A stretch of DNA of 64,000 nucleotides, taken from Isoetes taiwanensis (Eukaryota > Streptophyta > Lycopodiopsida > Isoetales > Isoetaceae). The notes beneath the pieces are model-generated. The model saw only the letters and a list, made by a program, of their open reading frames with translations. It was not told the origin of the DNA and searched no databases. The translations under genes were made by a program, and so were the position numbers. Location of the stretch: positions 62,001 through 126,000 of the forward strand of contig JAJEKV010000054.1 of NCBI GenBank assembly GCA_021234155.1, read 5' to 3'. Of this stretch, positions 11,357 to 22,166 are shown piece after piece; within the stretch, counting starts at the first letter, position 1, and each line of letters begins with the position of its first letter.

Positions 11357-12160
11357 TATAAGATATATTACGTTAACCAAGATGAAGAAGATGAAGATGA
11401 AGATGATGAAAATGAAGATGGGCAGATCACTGGGTCCATGAATTTCTTTACAAAGAAAAAATCTAGTGCACCAACAGAGGAGCATGTAGCTGATGCAATA
11501 GCTATTTGCAAGAGCTTGGAAGCCAGGTTTGAAGACAGTTTTATTCTTAAACTTCTTGGAATTTTTTCTACAGTGAATATGCCAAAACATGCTTACAATA
11601 GCAAGAGATTTGGTGAGGAAGAATGGAAAGAGCTCATATCTTTTTATGGAACATCAAAGAAGGTAGTGATTGGAGGTAAGAAATATTGTTTTACCTTTGA
11701 TTGATGGGCAGAATATGCTGAATTCAAATTAGATATTCAAGCTAACTGGACGCGCATGAAACTTGAAGAAATAGGAGTTGCTATTGCAATGCAATGAGGT
11801 ACATGGTAACAGTTTCAGCAATGTATTGAAATTGATACAGGTTGCCCTTGTTCAGTGTGCAAGTAATGCCATTGCCGAGACTGTGTTTAGCCATAGAACT
11901 GCCATAAAAAATAAGTTTTCAAACAGGATGGAATCAAAGATGCTTAACGCACGCTTGCATGTTACCATAAATGGTATTGATGATCGTGTAATTTTGATTA
12001 CTCTGGTAGCATTGAAATATGGAAAAAAGAGTGCTAGTCGTCAAATCTACAATGGTGCAAGTGATCCTCTTGTACCTTGGCATATCTGTAGCAGTTCTTA
12101 TCTCAATACATTATTCTATCTTTGCAAATTTCAAATTTCTAATGCTATATTTTACTTCTA
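11357..12160 (+). pseudogene. hAT transposase remnant, copy A
   Basis: An acidic run (DEEDEDEDDENED) leads into a frame with ICKSLEARFEDSF, FGEEEWKEL and SFYG, ending at 11704. After a frame break, a second frame from 11778 reads ALVQCASNAIAETVFSHRTA, which resembles the C-terminal dimerisation region of hAT transposases (small-residue segment, ExxFS, then a basic helix). Stops at 11702 and near 11795 and the loss of the catalytic middle show that it is dead. The closest architecture known to me is that of ZNF862-like hAT proteins. The call rests on the C-terminal motif and the duplicate copy that follows. Confidence 0.6.
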
Positions 12161-12309
12161 TTGATGGGATTTCATAGTTTTGTTAAATTGGACGTCGTCC
12201 TACAATTTTGGTTTCGAATTGGACATGTCCTACTCAATTTAAGAAAGTCCTACTAGTTTTGAGATTAAAAGGATTTTTATATACCTTAAATTGTAAAGAA
12301 TTTGGAACC

Positions 12310-13069
12310 CTGCCTGTAGCTGATGCAACAACTATTTGCAAGAGCTTGGAAGCCAGGTTTGAAGACAATTTTATTCTTAAACTTCTTGGAATTTTTTTTG
12401 CAGTGAGTATGCCAAAAAGTGCCAACAGTAGCAAAAGATTTGGTGAGGAAGAATGGAAGAATGGAAAGAGCTCATATCTTTTCATGGAATGTCAAAGAAG
12501 GTAGTGATTGGAGGTAAGAAAGATATTGTTTTACCTTTGATTGATGGGCAGGCTTTGCGAAGAGAATATGCTGAATTCAAATTACATGTTCAAGCTAATT
12601 GGACACACATAAAACTTGAAGAAATAGGAGTTGCTATCATGCTAACGGTTTCAGCAATGTATTGAAATTGATACAGGTTGCCCTTGTTCAGTGTGCAAGT
12701 AATGCCATTGCCGAGACCGTGTTTAGCCATAGAACTGCCATAAAAGATAAGTTTTCAAATAGGATGGAATCAAAGATGCTTGACGCGCACTTGCATGTTA
12801 CCATAAATGGTATTGACAATTGTGTGATTTTGATTACACTGATAGTGTTGAAATGTGAAAAAGGAGTGCTAGTCGTCAAATCTACAACGGTACAAGTGAT
12901 CCTCTTGTACCTTGGCATATTTGTAGCAGTTCTTATTTCAATACGTCAAATCTACAACGGTACAAGTGATCCTCTTGTACCTTGGCATATTTGTAGCAGT
13001 TCTTATTTCAATACATTATTCTGTCTTTGCAAATTTCAAATTTCTAATGCTATATTTTACTTCTTTTGA
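12310..13069 (+). pseudogene. hAT transposase remnant, copy B
   Basis: This copy repeats copy A, starting at gtagctgatgcaa (12317) and including the FEDNFILKLLG and ALVQCASNAIAETVFSHRTA segments with scattered substitutions. It keeps a piece lost from copy A (GQALRREYAEFK, about 12550) and has different frame breaks. It contains an internal 70 bp tandem duplication. Each copy retains what the other lost, so the duplication predates some of the decay. Confidence 0.6.
12875..13014 (+). repeat. 70 bp perfect tandem duplication inside hAT copy B
   Basis: Units 12875-12944 and 12945-13014 are identical by eye, beginning gtcaaatctacaacgg and ending tttcaatac. Confidence 0.95.
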
Positions 13070-13215
13070 TGGGATTTCATAGGTTTGTTAAATTGGACTT
13101 CATCCTACAATTTTGGTTTTGAATTGGACATGTTCTACTCAATTTAAGAAAATCCTACTAGTTTTGGGATTAAAAGGAGTTTTATATACCTTAAATTGTA
13201 AAGAATTTGGAACCC

Positions 13216-13984
13216 GGGCTGTTCATATGGAAGACTGAGTTTATGTGGAAGGAATCAAAACACTTCCAAGTTGTATCATGTGTTGTTCACTCATCATCAC
13301 GTAAAAGGGCTCACCGTTTTACGCCCACTGAGTTTATGTGGAAGGAATGGAAACACTTCCAAATTGTATCAAATGAACACTTCTAAGGGTTTTTCTTAAA
13401 GAAACATGTTTGTTTCAATTCCATTGTATCTTGTTGCCACACACGCACTCTTCATTGTTTATTGAAGACCAGCTTCTGTTTTGGATCTTGTGTAATTGAC
13501 TGTATCGTTGACTTCTACACCATGGCCATGAAGTCTTAGTTTGAAGTGGAAATGGGCGTCTCACCCATCTTCTTTTAGGGTTTAAGAATATGGTATATTC
13601 TCTGGTAGATTCTATAGACCAACAATCCAGATGCAACAAGCATAGGGAATATTATAATCATGCATTCTCTTTTTCAAAGTCATGCATGCAACTTAGAATG
13701 CATCAAACTACATAACTGAATATGTTGGCATTGCTACCACTACAAAATGCAGCAGAAACCTGCAGTATTATTCGTGGTAGAACCAAGTACATGGCAGCAT
13801 CACATGCCAAAGAAATAGAAAAGTTTTCAACCGAACAATAAGCAAAAGAAACAGCACCATGAACACTGGAAAATGTCATGTGGTTAACGTTGAAGCTGCA
13901 ATTACACAATTCACGTATTTCAAAACCCTGACAAACAATATGCTGTAGTCAGAATAGACTATATAATGCCTCGCCATTGCATCT
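13216..13984. other. Spacer downstream of eL33
   Basis: No gene. The motif ctgagtttatgtggaaggaat occurs twice (13236 and 13328), which indicates a small local duplication of about 90 bp. Confidence 0.5.
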
Positions 13985-14752
13985 TCAAATCCGACTCGGA
14001 TACAGAAACACTCTCACTTTTCCTCCCTGTTATAGCACCAAAAATGTTCATATCAGACAAATTGAGTACAGAAAACTTGAGCATCTACATTAATAGAGTC
14101 ATACCAAAGATGCAGGGGGCAAGTTTTTCTTGAATTTAGCCCTTACAACCCCTGTTGTGCCATGGGCTCTTGTAACCCTGCCCCACAGACAACGAAACAA
14201 GGATCCATTTTTCTTCGTTTTGGCTTTGTAAATATATGCAACCCTCTTCCCCAGGTACCAATTTACTTCTTCTTTGGTATTCACGCCTTCAATTTGAAGC
14301 AGGGACGTGTGAGGATACTGGTTTGACTTGGACCTGAACAAGTCGTCAGTGTTATAATCATAGGACTCCCAGAAACTAGAATATGTCTCATACAAATGTT
14401 ACCTTTTGTAACCGAGGATGATCCCCCTTACATACAACCTGCCAAATGGATACAAAGGAATTATTTACACACTAAAAAAATCAAGAATCACAGAAAAAGA
14501 AGAACATACGTCGAGACACTAATATGACGCAAATCGAAGGTAGCCCCAGATAAAGCTTAGCTTTACTATGTCTACTACTGTTGCAACTATTCCTGACACA
14601 AGAACCGGCTCTAAAATCTAAACCCGTTTTTCATATGATCTGGAGCAATTTAATATGACCAACAATCAAGGTGGGAAACTGCTTGCTATAGAGATTCAAA
14701 GCTACAAAAATATGGTAACTCACCGAACACGCTCTCCCTGTCGTTCCGGCAT
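13985..14752 (-). CDS. RPL35A: 60S ribosomal protein eL33 (L35a)
   Basis: Four exons join in phase with GT-AG introns: 14752-14724 (starting [10 protein letters not shown]), 14438-14403 ([11 protein letters not shown]), 14333-14105 ([18 protein letters not shown] through NLPPASL) and 14026-13985 ([13 protein letters not shown] and stop). The total is 336 bases, 111 residues, the usual length for plant eL33. The protein is a structural component of the cytosolic large ribosomal subunit. The conserved [23 protein letters not shown] and WGxVTRxHGxxGVVRxKF blocks are complete, and no stop or shift was found. The start is the first ATG after the telo-box leader. The gene appears functional and is the most secure host gene in the window. 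Confidence 0.93.
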
Positions 14753-14798
14753 TCTGAACACAAGAACGAAACAACAAGAAGGAAACAGCGCAAAGAGA

Positions 14799-14850
14799 GA
14801 TTTAGGGTTAAAAGTTAGGGTTAGGGTTGAGAGCGCAAAACATATATAAG
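14799..14850 (-). promoter_or_regulatory. eL33 core promoter with telo boxes and TATA
   Basis: Upstream of the eL33 start, the minus strand holds three AACCCTAA-type telo boxes (14801-14828), two of them overlapping, and a TATATATG element at 14841-14848. Telo boxes are typical of plant ribosomal protein gene promoters and mark growth-linked expression. A CACGTG core (acacgtggc) lies further upstream near 14986-14994 and could be a G-box. Confidence 0.75.
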
Positions 14851-15379
14851 GCAGTGGTATTTTTTATTTGAGCTAATACTTTTTCGCCACGAAAAATCTT
14901 GAGGGCAACACGTATCCCTAAAAATAATAACTTGAAATTAAGAAATCTAATGGTTGAGATTAAAAACAGCTAACGTGGCACGACACGTGGCATAGCTAGG
15001 AATGCAGGAAATTGGGCGGGGGGGTTAGGCAACCCTGCTAAAAAAACAAGGTGTTGCGCACGGAGGGTTGCCCTCCGTGACCCGAGAGTGAAATGGCTTA
15101 AATCACACTTCAAAGTCATGTTTTCGACCATATACTGACATACACTTGGAATATGCCACAAACCCACATGGATGAAGAACTTTGCACAACCATGAAGTAC
15201 GTTATGTGTTTCTAATAAGGATGCTTATTTTGCTCGATCTTCAAGAACTCTAAAAACACTATCTAATGTCTCTCGCAAATATGCAAAGCAATATAAATGA
15301 AAATATATAGATGTTTAGGAAGCTTGCAAAACATTGATAGTTCTTAATAATTGTTTTCAATAGTGCAGGCTGCAAATTA
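14851..15379. other. eL33 upstream spacer
   Basis: No gene. It contains the G-box-like site and an 8 bp hairpin, acggaggg-ttg-ccctccgt, at 15060-15078. Confidence 0.5.
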
Positions 15380-15384
15380 TTCAC

Positions 15385-15683
15385 TGTCAGCCTTCAGATT
15401 AAAAAAGAACCCCGATAGCCCAAGCACTTCTTACAGAACAAAACCGGATCCCGACAACCCAAGCTTTTCCTTTCTGGATTGAATCTTCCCTGATCTGATT
15501 CACATCAAAGGGATTCCTGCAATAGCCGCCTTCTATCGGCAAATCGATCACTCTTCTTCTCTGGGATTCGCCAGACTGTTCGTTTTCCTTCCTTATATTG
15601 ATTCTGTCTGGGCCACCGCTTTTCCAGGCGTCTACACATGGCCCATAGACTCCATGAGTGTACAATTTGGATTTTATCTAACA
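15385..15683 (-). repeat. 3' LTR of the Copia element
   Basis: 299 bp. It matches the 5' LTR except for the small cluster of differences at 15657-15670. Confidence 0.95.
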
Positions 15684-15696
15684 TTCTCCCCTCACT
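15684..15696 (-). other. Copia polypurine tract
   Basis: The minus strand reads gtgaggggagaa directly before the 3' LTR; it primes plus-strand synthesis in this class. Confidence 0.85.
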
Positions 15697-15734
15697 TGCA
15701 CAAATCATGATTCCCATTTGCCTCTTTGCAACTA

Positions 15735-18498
15735 TTAGTTTGGTTCAAGAAGAACCTTAGTTAAAACATCTGCCTCCTGCAATTTAGTGGGTATATATTT
15801 CACATCTATTTCTCCCTTCTCTACCTCATCTCGAATAAAATGGTGATGGACTTCTATATGCTTAGTTCGTGAATGGCAAACTGGATTTTTGCTCATTGCT
15901 ATCCCACTTTTGTTGTCACAATAAATTGTAGTGGCATCCGCACATGACTTCCCTAACTCTCTGAGCATTCTTCGCAACCAAACGATCTCTGATGCTGCCA
16001 GAGAGACTGCCACATATTCTGCCTCTGCACTGGACTTTGCTACACATTCTTGCTTTTTACTGGCCCATGATATTGCCGTGTCTCCAAGTTTGCAAAGATA
16101 TCCAGATGTTGACTTTCTATCATCAATGTCTCCTCCCCAATCTGCATCTGCATATCCAACTAAATTATTCTCCATACTCTTTGAAAAACGTAGTCCATGG
16201 GTTAAGGTACCCTTTAAATACCTAAGAATTCTTTTTGCAGCTATCCAGTGCTCCCTTCCAGGATTATTCAAAAATCTACTGAGTAGATTAACAGCATAAG
16301 CAATATCTGGCCTTGTGCTATTCGCTGCATACAACAAACTCCCAACCAATGACCTATAAGGTCTGCTTTTCATTTCCTTTTCCTCTTCAGGTGTTTTCGG
16401 ACACATCTTTCCTGATATTTTTACTCCTGCAACCAATGGTGTTTTTGCTACATTACAGTCAAGCATCCTGAATTTGACTAGCATTTTCTTGATATATTGC
16501 TCCTGGGTAAGATATAACACACCCTGAGCTCTGTCCCTTCTTACTTCCATTCCAAGCAGTTTCTGAAGATCTCCAAGGTCAGTCATTTGGAAACGGCTTC
16601 TCAACAACAATTTATACTTATCCAGCAAGGCTTTGTCATTACTAGCAATGACGCAATCATCAACATATAATGCCATTATTAGGCGCTTATCTCCTTCCTT
16701 TTTCATGTAAAGGTTTCCTTCTGTTTTCAATTTGATGAATCCATTAGTAACCAAAAACCTGTTCATGCATAAGTACCATTGCCTAGACGCCTGCCTAAGT
16801 CCATAAATGGCCTTTCTTAACCTGCACACCATATCATTACCTTGTTCGTACCCATGAGGCTGCTCCATATAAATTTCTTCTTCCAAGTCTCCATTCAAGA
16901 AAGCGGTCTTGACGTCCATATGACTTAGTTCCATGTCATTCTGTACTGCAATCGCTATAAGGGCCCTCAAACTAGTCATCTTAACAATAGGCGAAAAAGT
17001 GTCTTTATAGTCTATCCCTTCCAACTGCGTATATCCCTTAGCAACTAAACGAGCCTTGTACCTTTCTACTGATCCATCTGCTTTTCTTTTAATTTTAAAA
17101 ACCCATTTACTACCGACCACGTTCTTATCATTTGGTCTCGGCACTAAGTCATATGTCCCAGTCTGTTTGAATGAATCTAATTCATTCTTCATTGCTTCCT
17201 TCCACAAGTTTGCATCCGGCCTCGCTACTGCTTCCTCTACTGTTTTTGGTTCTAAAATACAAGACAAGGCTTTAGGTTTTCTAGGTCTTGTTGTTTTGCC
17301 ACTTTCCTTTCTGCCATAGGTATCCGTATCAAACGGGAGCTGAGACTTTAGACGTTCAACCTCACTGCGTCGAGCTCTACTCGTACTCCTTTGGGTTTCT
17401 TCGATGACAGCTTCACTGCTCTCCTCCCCCTGTTGCTCAGCTTCCGGTGCACTGTCGGTCTCTAAGACCTCATGCACCTCCTCTGGCTCAGTATCTTGCC
17501 CATGCAATGCACTATCAGTCTCTATGACTTCATGCACCACATCAGACTCTATGTTTGCTTCATGCATCACATCTGGCTCTATGCCTACCTGCTCACTCAC
17601 AACTTGGTCCTCGTCACCTTCAAGCTCAAATTCATCTTCCACTGGCAAGTCAGCTGTTTCCTTTGAACTGTCCTGTGCTTCCTCGCTTGCCTTTGAATTA
17701 TCTTCCAAATACTCAACTGGTATCCATTCCATTGTCTCCTGCTTGCTAAGCAATTTCCTGTCTTTGTACAAAATGTTTTCGTTAAATATCACATCTCTAC
17801 TAACATGTATTTTACGAGTATTGGGATCGTATAACCTGTAACCATTTGTTTCTTCATCATAACCCACAAGAAAGGTGAATACGCTTCTATCGTCCAATTT
17901 CTTCCTTAGCTCCTCTGGTATCAACATATAAGCCAGACATCCATAAACTCTGAAACGCCTCACTGACTGCTTTTGTCCAGTCCAAAATTGTTCTGGTACA
18001 CCTCCCTTTACTGCTGCACTAGGCAATCTATTTTGGATGTGACAAGCTGCCGCCACCGCTTCTCCCCACAAGCTATTAGGTAGGCCTGCATGTTTAAGCA
18101 TAGATCTCGCCGCATTCATGATGGTGCGATTCTTTCGTTCCGCCACGCCATTTTGCTGTGGCGTATATCGACATGTGTATTGTCTTCTTATCCCATGTAC
18201 CTGACAAAACCTGCAAAATTCACTTGACCTATATTCCCCTCCAAGGTCAGATCTTAAACATTTAACCTTAAATGATGTTTCTCTTTCAACTTCCGCAACA
18301 TAGAGTCTAAAGGCATCAAATACTTGGTCTTTGGACCGCAAAAAGTAGCACTTAGTCCTTCTACTATAATCATCAATAAATGTCGCGAAATAAGACTTTG
18401 ATCCAAGGCTTTGAACTTGCATTGGACCACAGACATCCGAATGCACTAATTCAAGCAATTTATGTGCCCTCTTACCTTTATTTACGAAAGGTATTCTT
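15735..18498 (-). CDS. Copia integrase-RT-RNase H ORF, frameshifted from gag
   Basis: About 907 residues in the frame downstream of the shift, without an ATG at its head. The integrase catalytic triad is visible as D8 (HSD), D71 (SDLGGEY) and E107 (VAERKN), with the expected D-D-35-E spacing. An acidic linker with repeated VHE...ETDSA units follows (about 295-350). Reverse transcriptase spans about 420-660 with YVDD at 598-601. RNase H spans about 770-900 with DADWGG and SSAEAEY. All catalytic residues appear intact. Expression would need the upstream shift to be bypassed, so the copy is probably non-autonomous or only recently inactivated. Confidence 0.95.
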
Positions 18499-20010
18499 CT
18501 ACTGTTTGCCTAACATGCATGCCTCACAAACATCATCATGACTTTTCGTCTTCACACACCAAGTCATCCAAAAGATTATGTTGTTCGCAATTTTAATACT
18601 ATTGTGATTTGCATGCGCCAATCTCAAATGCCAAGTATGCAACTTATCTATGGGAGATATCTTATTAATCGACTTAATATCAAATTCAAATAGATTTCCC
18701 CTTCTTTCAGCATCAAATAGTTTCACACCATCCTTAATAAACTTGCAACCATGTTTATGAAAAAACAAATCATAACCATTATCAACAAGATTGGCAACTG
18801 AGACCAAGTTAAATAACATTTCGGGTGCAAACAAAGTATCTGGCAAATTTAAAACTTCCTTGCCTTCTCTTGATACCTGCAACTTCCCCTTTCCATACAC
18901 CTTTTGTGTTGCGCCATTTCCCATTTGCACCTTTGAACCACCTCGACTTGGCTCAACATTTCTCAACAAGTCAGATGAATTGACTATGGAGACTTCAGCT
19001 CCCGAATCTACAGTCAAAGTGTTAGTTTTATCCAATCCCCCTTTTAAATCAACATTTGATACTACATTTCTCATAGATTTTATATTGGAGTTTATTACCT
19101 TATCCTCAGCAAGCATTCCTACCGCTGCTAAATCTTCTTTACCATCATCGGTTTCACTTATGGATGCTACAAATGGCGCTCTACCTCTTCCTCGTGCATA
19201 TGACCCTCGTCCACGACCCCATTTTTCTCGATTGGGACACTCTGCTTTTATATGCCCAAATTCTTCACAACCATAGCACTGAATTTGTGCTCTTCCTCTT
19301 CCTCGGCTTCGCCCTCGGCCCCGACTTCTTTCACCTGTATACAACACAGTGGGGTGTTCCTCTCTACGAGATTTCTCCCTCGCACTTACCTCTGCAATCT
19401 TCTCTTGTTCCATTTCCGTTCTTATCGCCTCTACAGCTTTATCAAACGTCGCAGAAGTACGCCTAACTAGCACAGCCAAATCTTTATAAGAATCATGAAA
19501 AGCTCTTGTCAAAGCTAATACCTTCTGTTGCTCCGAATATTTTACTCCGGCTCCCTCGAGATCATGAAACAGCAAACGCATCCGCCGTATCAAATCCGTC
19601 ACTTCTCCACCCTTCTCGAACTGTAAATTGCGAACTTGCATCTCCAGCACTTCAATCTGCGAGGAGGTTTTCGCCTCATATCTTTCAAGAAGATATTCCC
19701 ACATCTCTGAAGGAGATTTGTGCTGAATTTCAAGCACTATGTCTCCTCCTAATTTCGCCATAATGATCGCCTTAGCAATCTCTTCCTTCTCATCCTCAGA
19801 GATCTCTTCCTTCTTCTCTTCTGCAGAAGCAGAAGCCTCTCTCTTTACTTTGATTGGTGTCGCAGGCAACTTTCCTTTTGACACAAGACCCCACAGCTTG
19901 TCAACCTTGAGAGCTTGTGAAATCATAGCTTTCCACAACTGAAAACCGGCTTCATCTCCCTCGAAAACTTTGGTGCTGCTCAGGTACGTCAGTGCAAGCC
20001 TGCTGGCCAT
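18499..20010 (-). CDS. Copia gag-protease ORF with the start of integrase
   Basis: 503 residues from an ATG just inside the primer-binding site. The gag region occupies about residues 1-240. An Arg-Gly-rich stretch precedes the CCHC knuckle CYGCEEFGHIKAEC (about 245-258), which binds RNA. The aspartic protease motif DSGA is at about 335-338. The GAG-pre-integrase zinc region begins near WHLRLAH (460) and continues with CEAC near 495-498. The frame stops right after LGKQ, inside the integrase zinc-binding part. The protein would normally continue into integrase; one extra base near 18497-18500 shifts the frame. The rest of the polyprotein lies immediately downstream. Confidence 0.95.
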   Translation of the reverse strand: MASRLALTYLSSTKVFEGDEAGFQLWKAMISQALKVDKLWGLVSKGKLPATPIKVKREASASAEEKKEEISEDEKEEIAKAIIMAKLGGDIVLEIQHKSPSEMWEYLLERYEAKTSSQIEVLEMQVRNLQFEKGGEVTDLIRRMRLLFHDLEGAGVKYSEQQKVLALTRAFHDSYKDLAVLVRRTSATFDKAVEAIRTEMEQEKIAEVSAREKSRREEHPTVLYTGERSRGRGRSRGRGRAQIQCYGCEEFGHIKAECPNREKWGRGRGSYARGRGRAPFVASISETDDGKEDLAAVGMLAEDKVINSNIKSMRNVVSNVDLKGGLDKTNTLTVDSGAEVSIVNSSDLLRNVEPSRGGSKVQMGNGATQKVYGKGKLQVSREGKEVLNLPDTLFAPEMLFNLVSVANLVDNGYDLFFHKHGCKFIKDGVKLFDAERRGNLFEFDIKSINKISPIDKLHTWHLRLAHANHNSIKIANNIIFWMTWCVKTKSHDDVCEACMLGKQ

Positions 20011-20016
20011 GGCACG

Positions 20017-20028
20017 GCTCTGATACCA
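20017..20028 (-). other. Copia primer-binding site
   Basis: The minus strand reads TGGTATCAGAGC one base after the 5' LTR, the complement of the 3' end of plant initiator tRNA-Met. Confidence 0.92.
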
Positions 20029-20029
20029 C

Positions 20030-20331
20030 TGTCAGCCTTCAGATTAAAAAAGAACCCCGATAGCCCAAGCACTTCTTACAGAACAAAACCGGATCCCGAC
20101 AACCCAAGCTTTTCCTTTCTGGATTGAATCTTCCCTGATCTGATTCACATCAAAGGGATTCCTGCAATAGCCGCCTTCTATCGGCAAATCGATCACTCTT
20201 CTTCTCTGGGATTCGCCAGACTGTTCGTTTTCCTTCCTTATATTGATTCTGTCTGGGCCACCGCTTTTCCAGGCGTCTACACATGGCCCATAGACTCCAT
20301 GACAGGTGTACAGGCTGGATTTTATCTAACA
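20030..20331 (-). repeat. 5' LTR of the Copia element
   Basis: 302 bp, ending on the minus strand at 20030 and starting with TGTTAGATAAAATCC at 20331. It has TG...CA ends. It differs from the 3' LTR by a 3 bp insertion (cag near 20303) and a few bases beside it. Confidence 0.95.
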
Positions 20332-20336
20332 TTCAC

Positions 20337-22100
20337 TGATGCATCGTGCTACATAATTAGTTCTATCCAAATTACCTTACTTCTATCCTAATGAAGCATT
20401 GCGCAAATAAAGAGAGTTGCATCCTGACGTGGAAATCATGATGTGATAGCGCAAAACAATCAATCAATCATGTCTGGACATCGATCCTAGCCTATAAATA
20501 ATTTCTATACCAATATTTACTAGAGCTGTAGCCAACTCTCAGCCCCTGTCACTTTGTTTCAAGATCAACATTTCCTTTACTTCAATGCTTGATGCACCTG
20601 ACGCCAAACAGAAGAACCTCTCCAAAAATATCCCTTTACATCAATGCTTGATGCACTTGATGCCAAACGGAAAAACGTCTTCAAAAACATCCTTTCGTAT
20701 TGGCAGTTGGGCTTTTACTAATCCAGGTATATTTGCACTATTTGCACTGCAACTAGAGTTATGGCACCTAATTAATCAGATTATAACAAAGCATACGTAT
20801 CAAGTTGGAGTACTCCCTCAGCATCAAACCATAATTCATGGCATATCATATAATAGGCCAAATAGGTTGAACTAAATCCAATCAGGCCTATAAAATTGCA
20901 ACGATTGCCTGTACTGAATCCATTGACCTCTGGTTCAGTTTCAAGGCCAAGATAACAAAAATACATGCAAGATGCTTTCATGGCTTCACTTCACTACGAA
21001 GAAATATGTTTCACGTCATGCCCTTCTCTTTCTTTGCCATCTGCTGTCATAGTGCAGCTCCAGCAGCAGCTGATGGCTATGTAGATAAAAATTCTGCACT
21101 TGAACAACTGATTCCACTGGATCAAATGATTTCCAAATAAAAGCGTGAATTTTGCTGCAAACACTAAGATAAAACATGAATAACTCTAATCCATTTATTG
21201 AATATAAGCTTCAACACAGTCTATGACATACCCCAGATGCATACATATTGACCAATGCATTTGGTTTTAACACGCAAACATCATAACCATTTCCAGAATA
21301 CTGGCATGGAAAATAACCCCAAACGCTCCTCATATACATCTAAACTGAGAACAGATACAAGTGTAAATTCAGTTTCATTAATACATTTCCTGGATTTTTC
21401 TGGAGTGAAGATGCAAGATGGGTCGAATTTACATATTTCTAGCAGGCCCTTGTTGCAAAACCATCAAACAGGGCAGAGCTTTTATATGGCTTCTGTGGAC
21501 AAGAAAAACAATCTTGCAAAACTGCCCATTAGCAGCTAATTCAATTAGATTCTTCAAAATCACCACCATAAACAGCTAATTGTAAATAATGAAGGTCAAA
21601 TTTCATATCTGATGAAGCTCTCTAGACATATTTCTAACAAGTACACTGAAGCTTAAATGAGAAGCAATCCATTCTTAACTATAACTAGGTCGATGCCACT
21701 AGAACTCCATTTCCAATTGCAGGATTTGAATTAAACTGATAAACCCAAGCTGATACCAGAGGAAACCCCGGTTACAAACAAATAGGAGAAATGAACTAGA
21801 CCGAGGTTTCATAGGGAAAGGCAAACCAGGACATGCTGTCTTGATATAAGCAGTAACAGTAGACTCTCGATGAAGCTCTTTCTCTTTGACATGTCAGCTA
21901 TAGCTCTATGGGTCATTTGATGCAAACCTTAGGTGCCGTATGACATTTTTCTTCCTAAAATTAATGCTAATTCAATGCTAAGTCTCTACAGCTCGAAGTG
22001 GCCTTTCAAGCAGTGATCTAGATGCATAAGTTATTCCATTTTGTTAACATGCAAGAAGGCCAGATGAGACTTTCATGGTTGGCATATATTTCCTTCAAAG
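20337..22100. other. Spacer with a 59 bp imperfect tandem duplication
   Basis: No gene recognised. Around 20576-20695 the text tcaatgcttgatgcac-tga-gccaaac occurs twice about 59 bp apart with several differences. The remaining sequence is AT-rich and plain. Confidence 0.55.
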
Positions 22101-22166
22101 CCCTTGGCTGATCAACAATTCTGCAGCAGCTTGGGGAGTATTTATGATCAGAAATTGCGGCACAGT

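Larger units (their letters stand above)
11487..13215 (+). repeat. Tandem duplication of about 830-900 bp
   Basis: The stretch from tagctgatgcaa at 11488 to aatttggaaccc at 12309 recurs from about 12317 to 13215 in direct orientation. Both units end with the same noncoding tail (tttgttaaattggac to aatttggaaccc), so the unit includes flanking DNA as well as the coding remnant. Confidence 0.85.
15385..20331 (-). mobile_element. Complete Ty1/Copia LTR retrotransposon
   Basis: The 4,947 bp element is flanked by the 5 bp target duplication ttcac (15380-15384 and 20332-20336). The two LTRs are nearly identical. A tRNA-iMet primer-binding site adjoins the 5' LTR, and a polypurine tract adjoins the 3' LTR. 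Domain order is gag, protease, integrase, reverse transcriptase, RNase H, as in Copia. One frame shift between gag-protease and integrase is the only clear lesion. The near-identity of the LTRs indicates a recent insertion. It lies between the eL33 gene and the PPR pseudogene and breaks no recognised gene. Confidence 0.97.
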
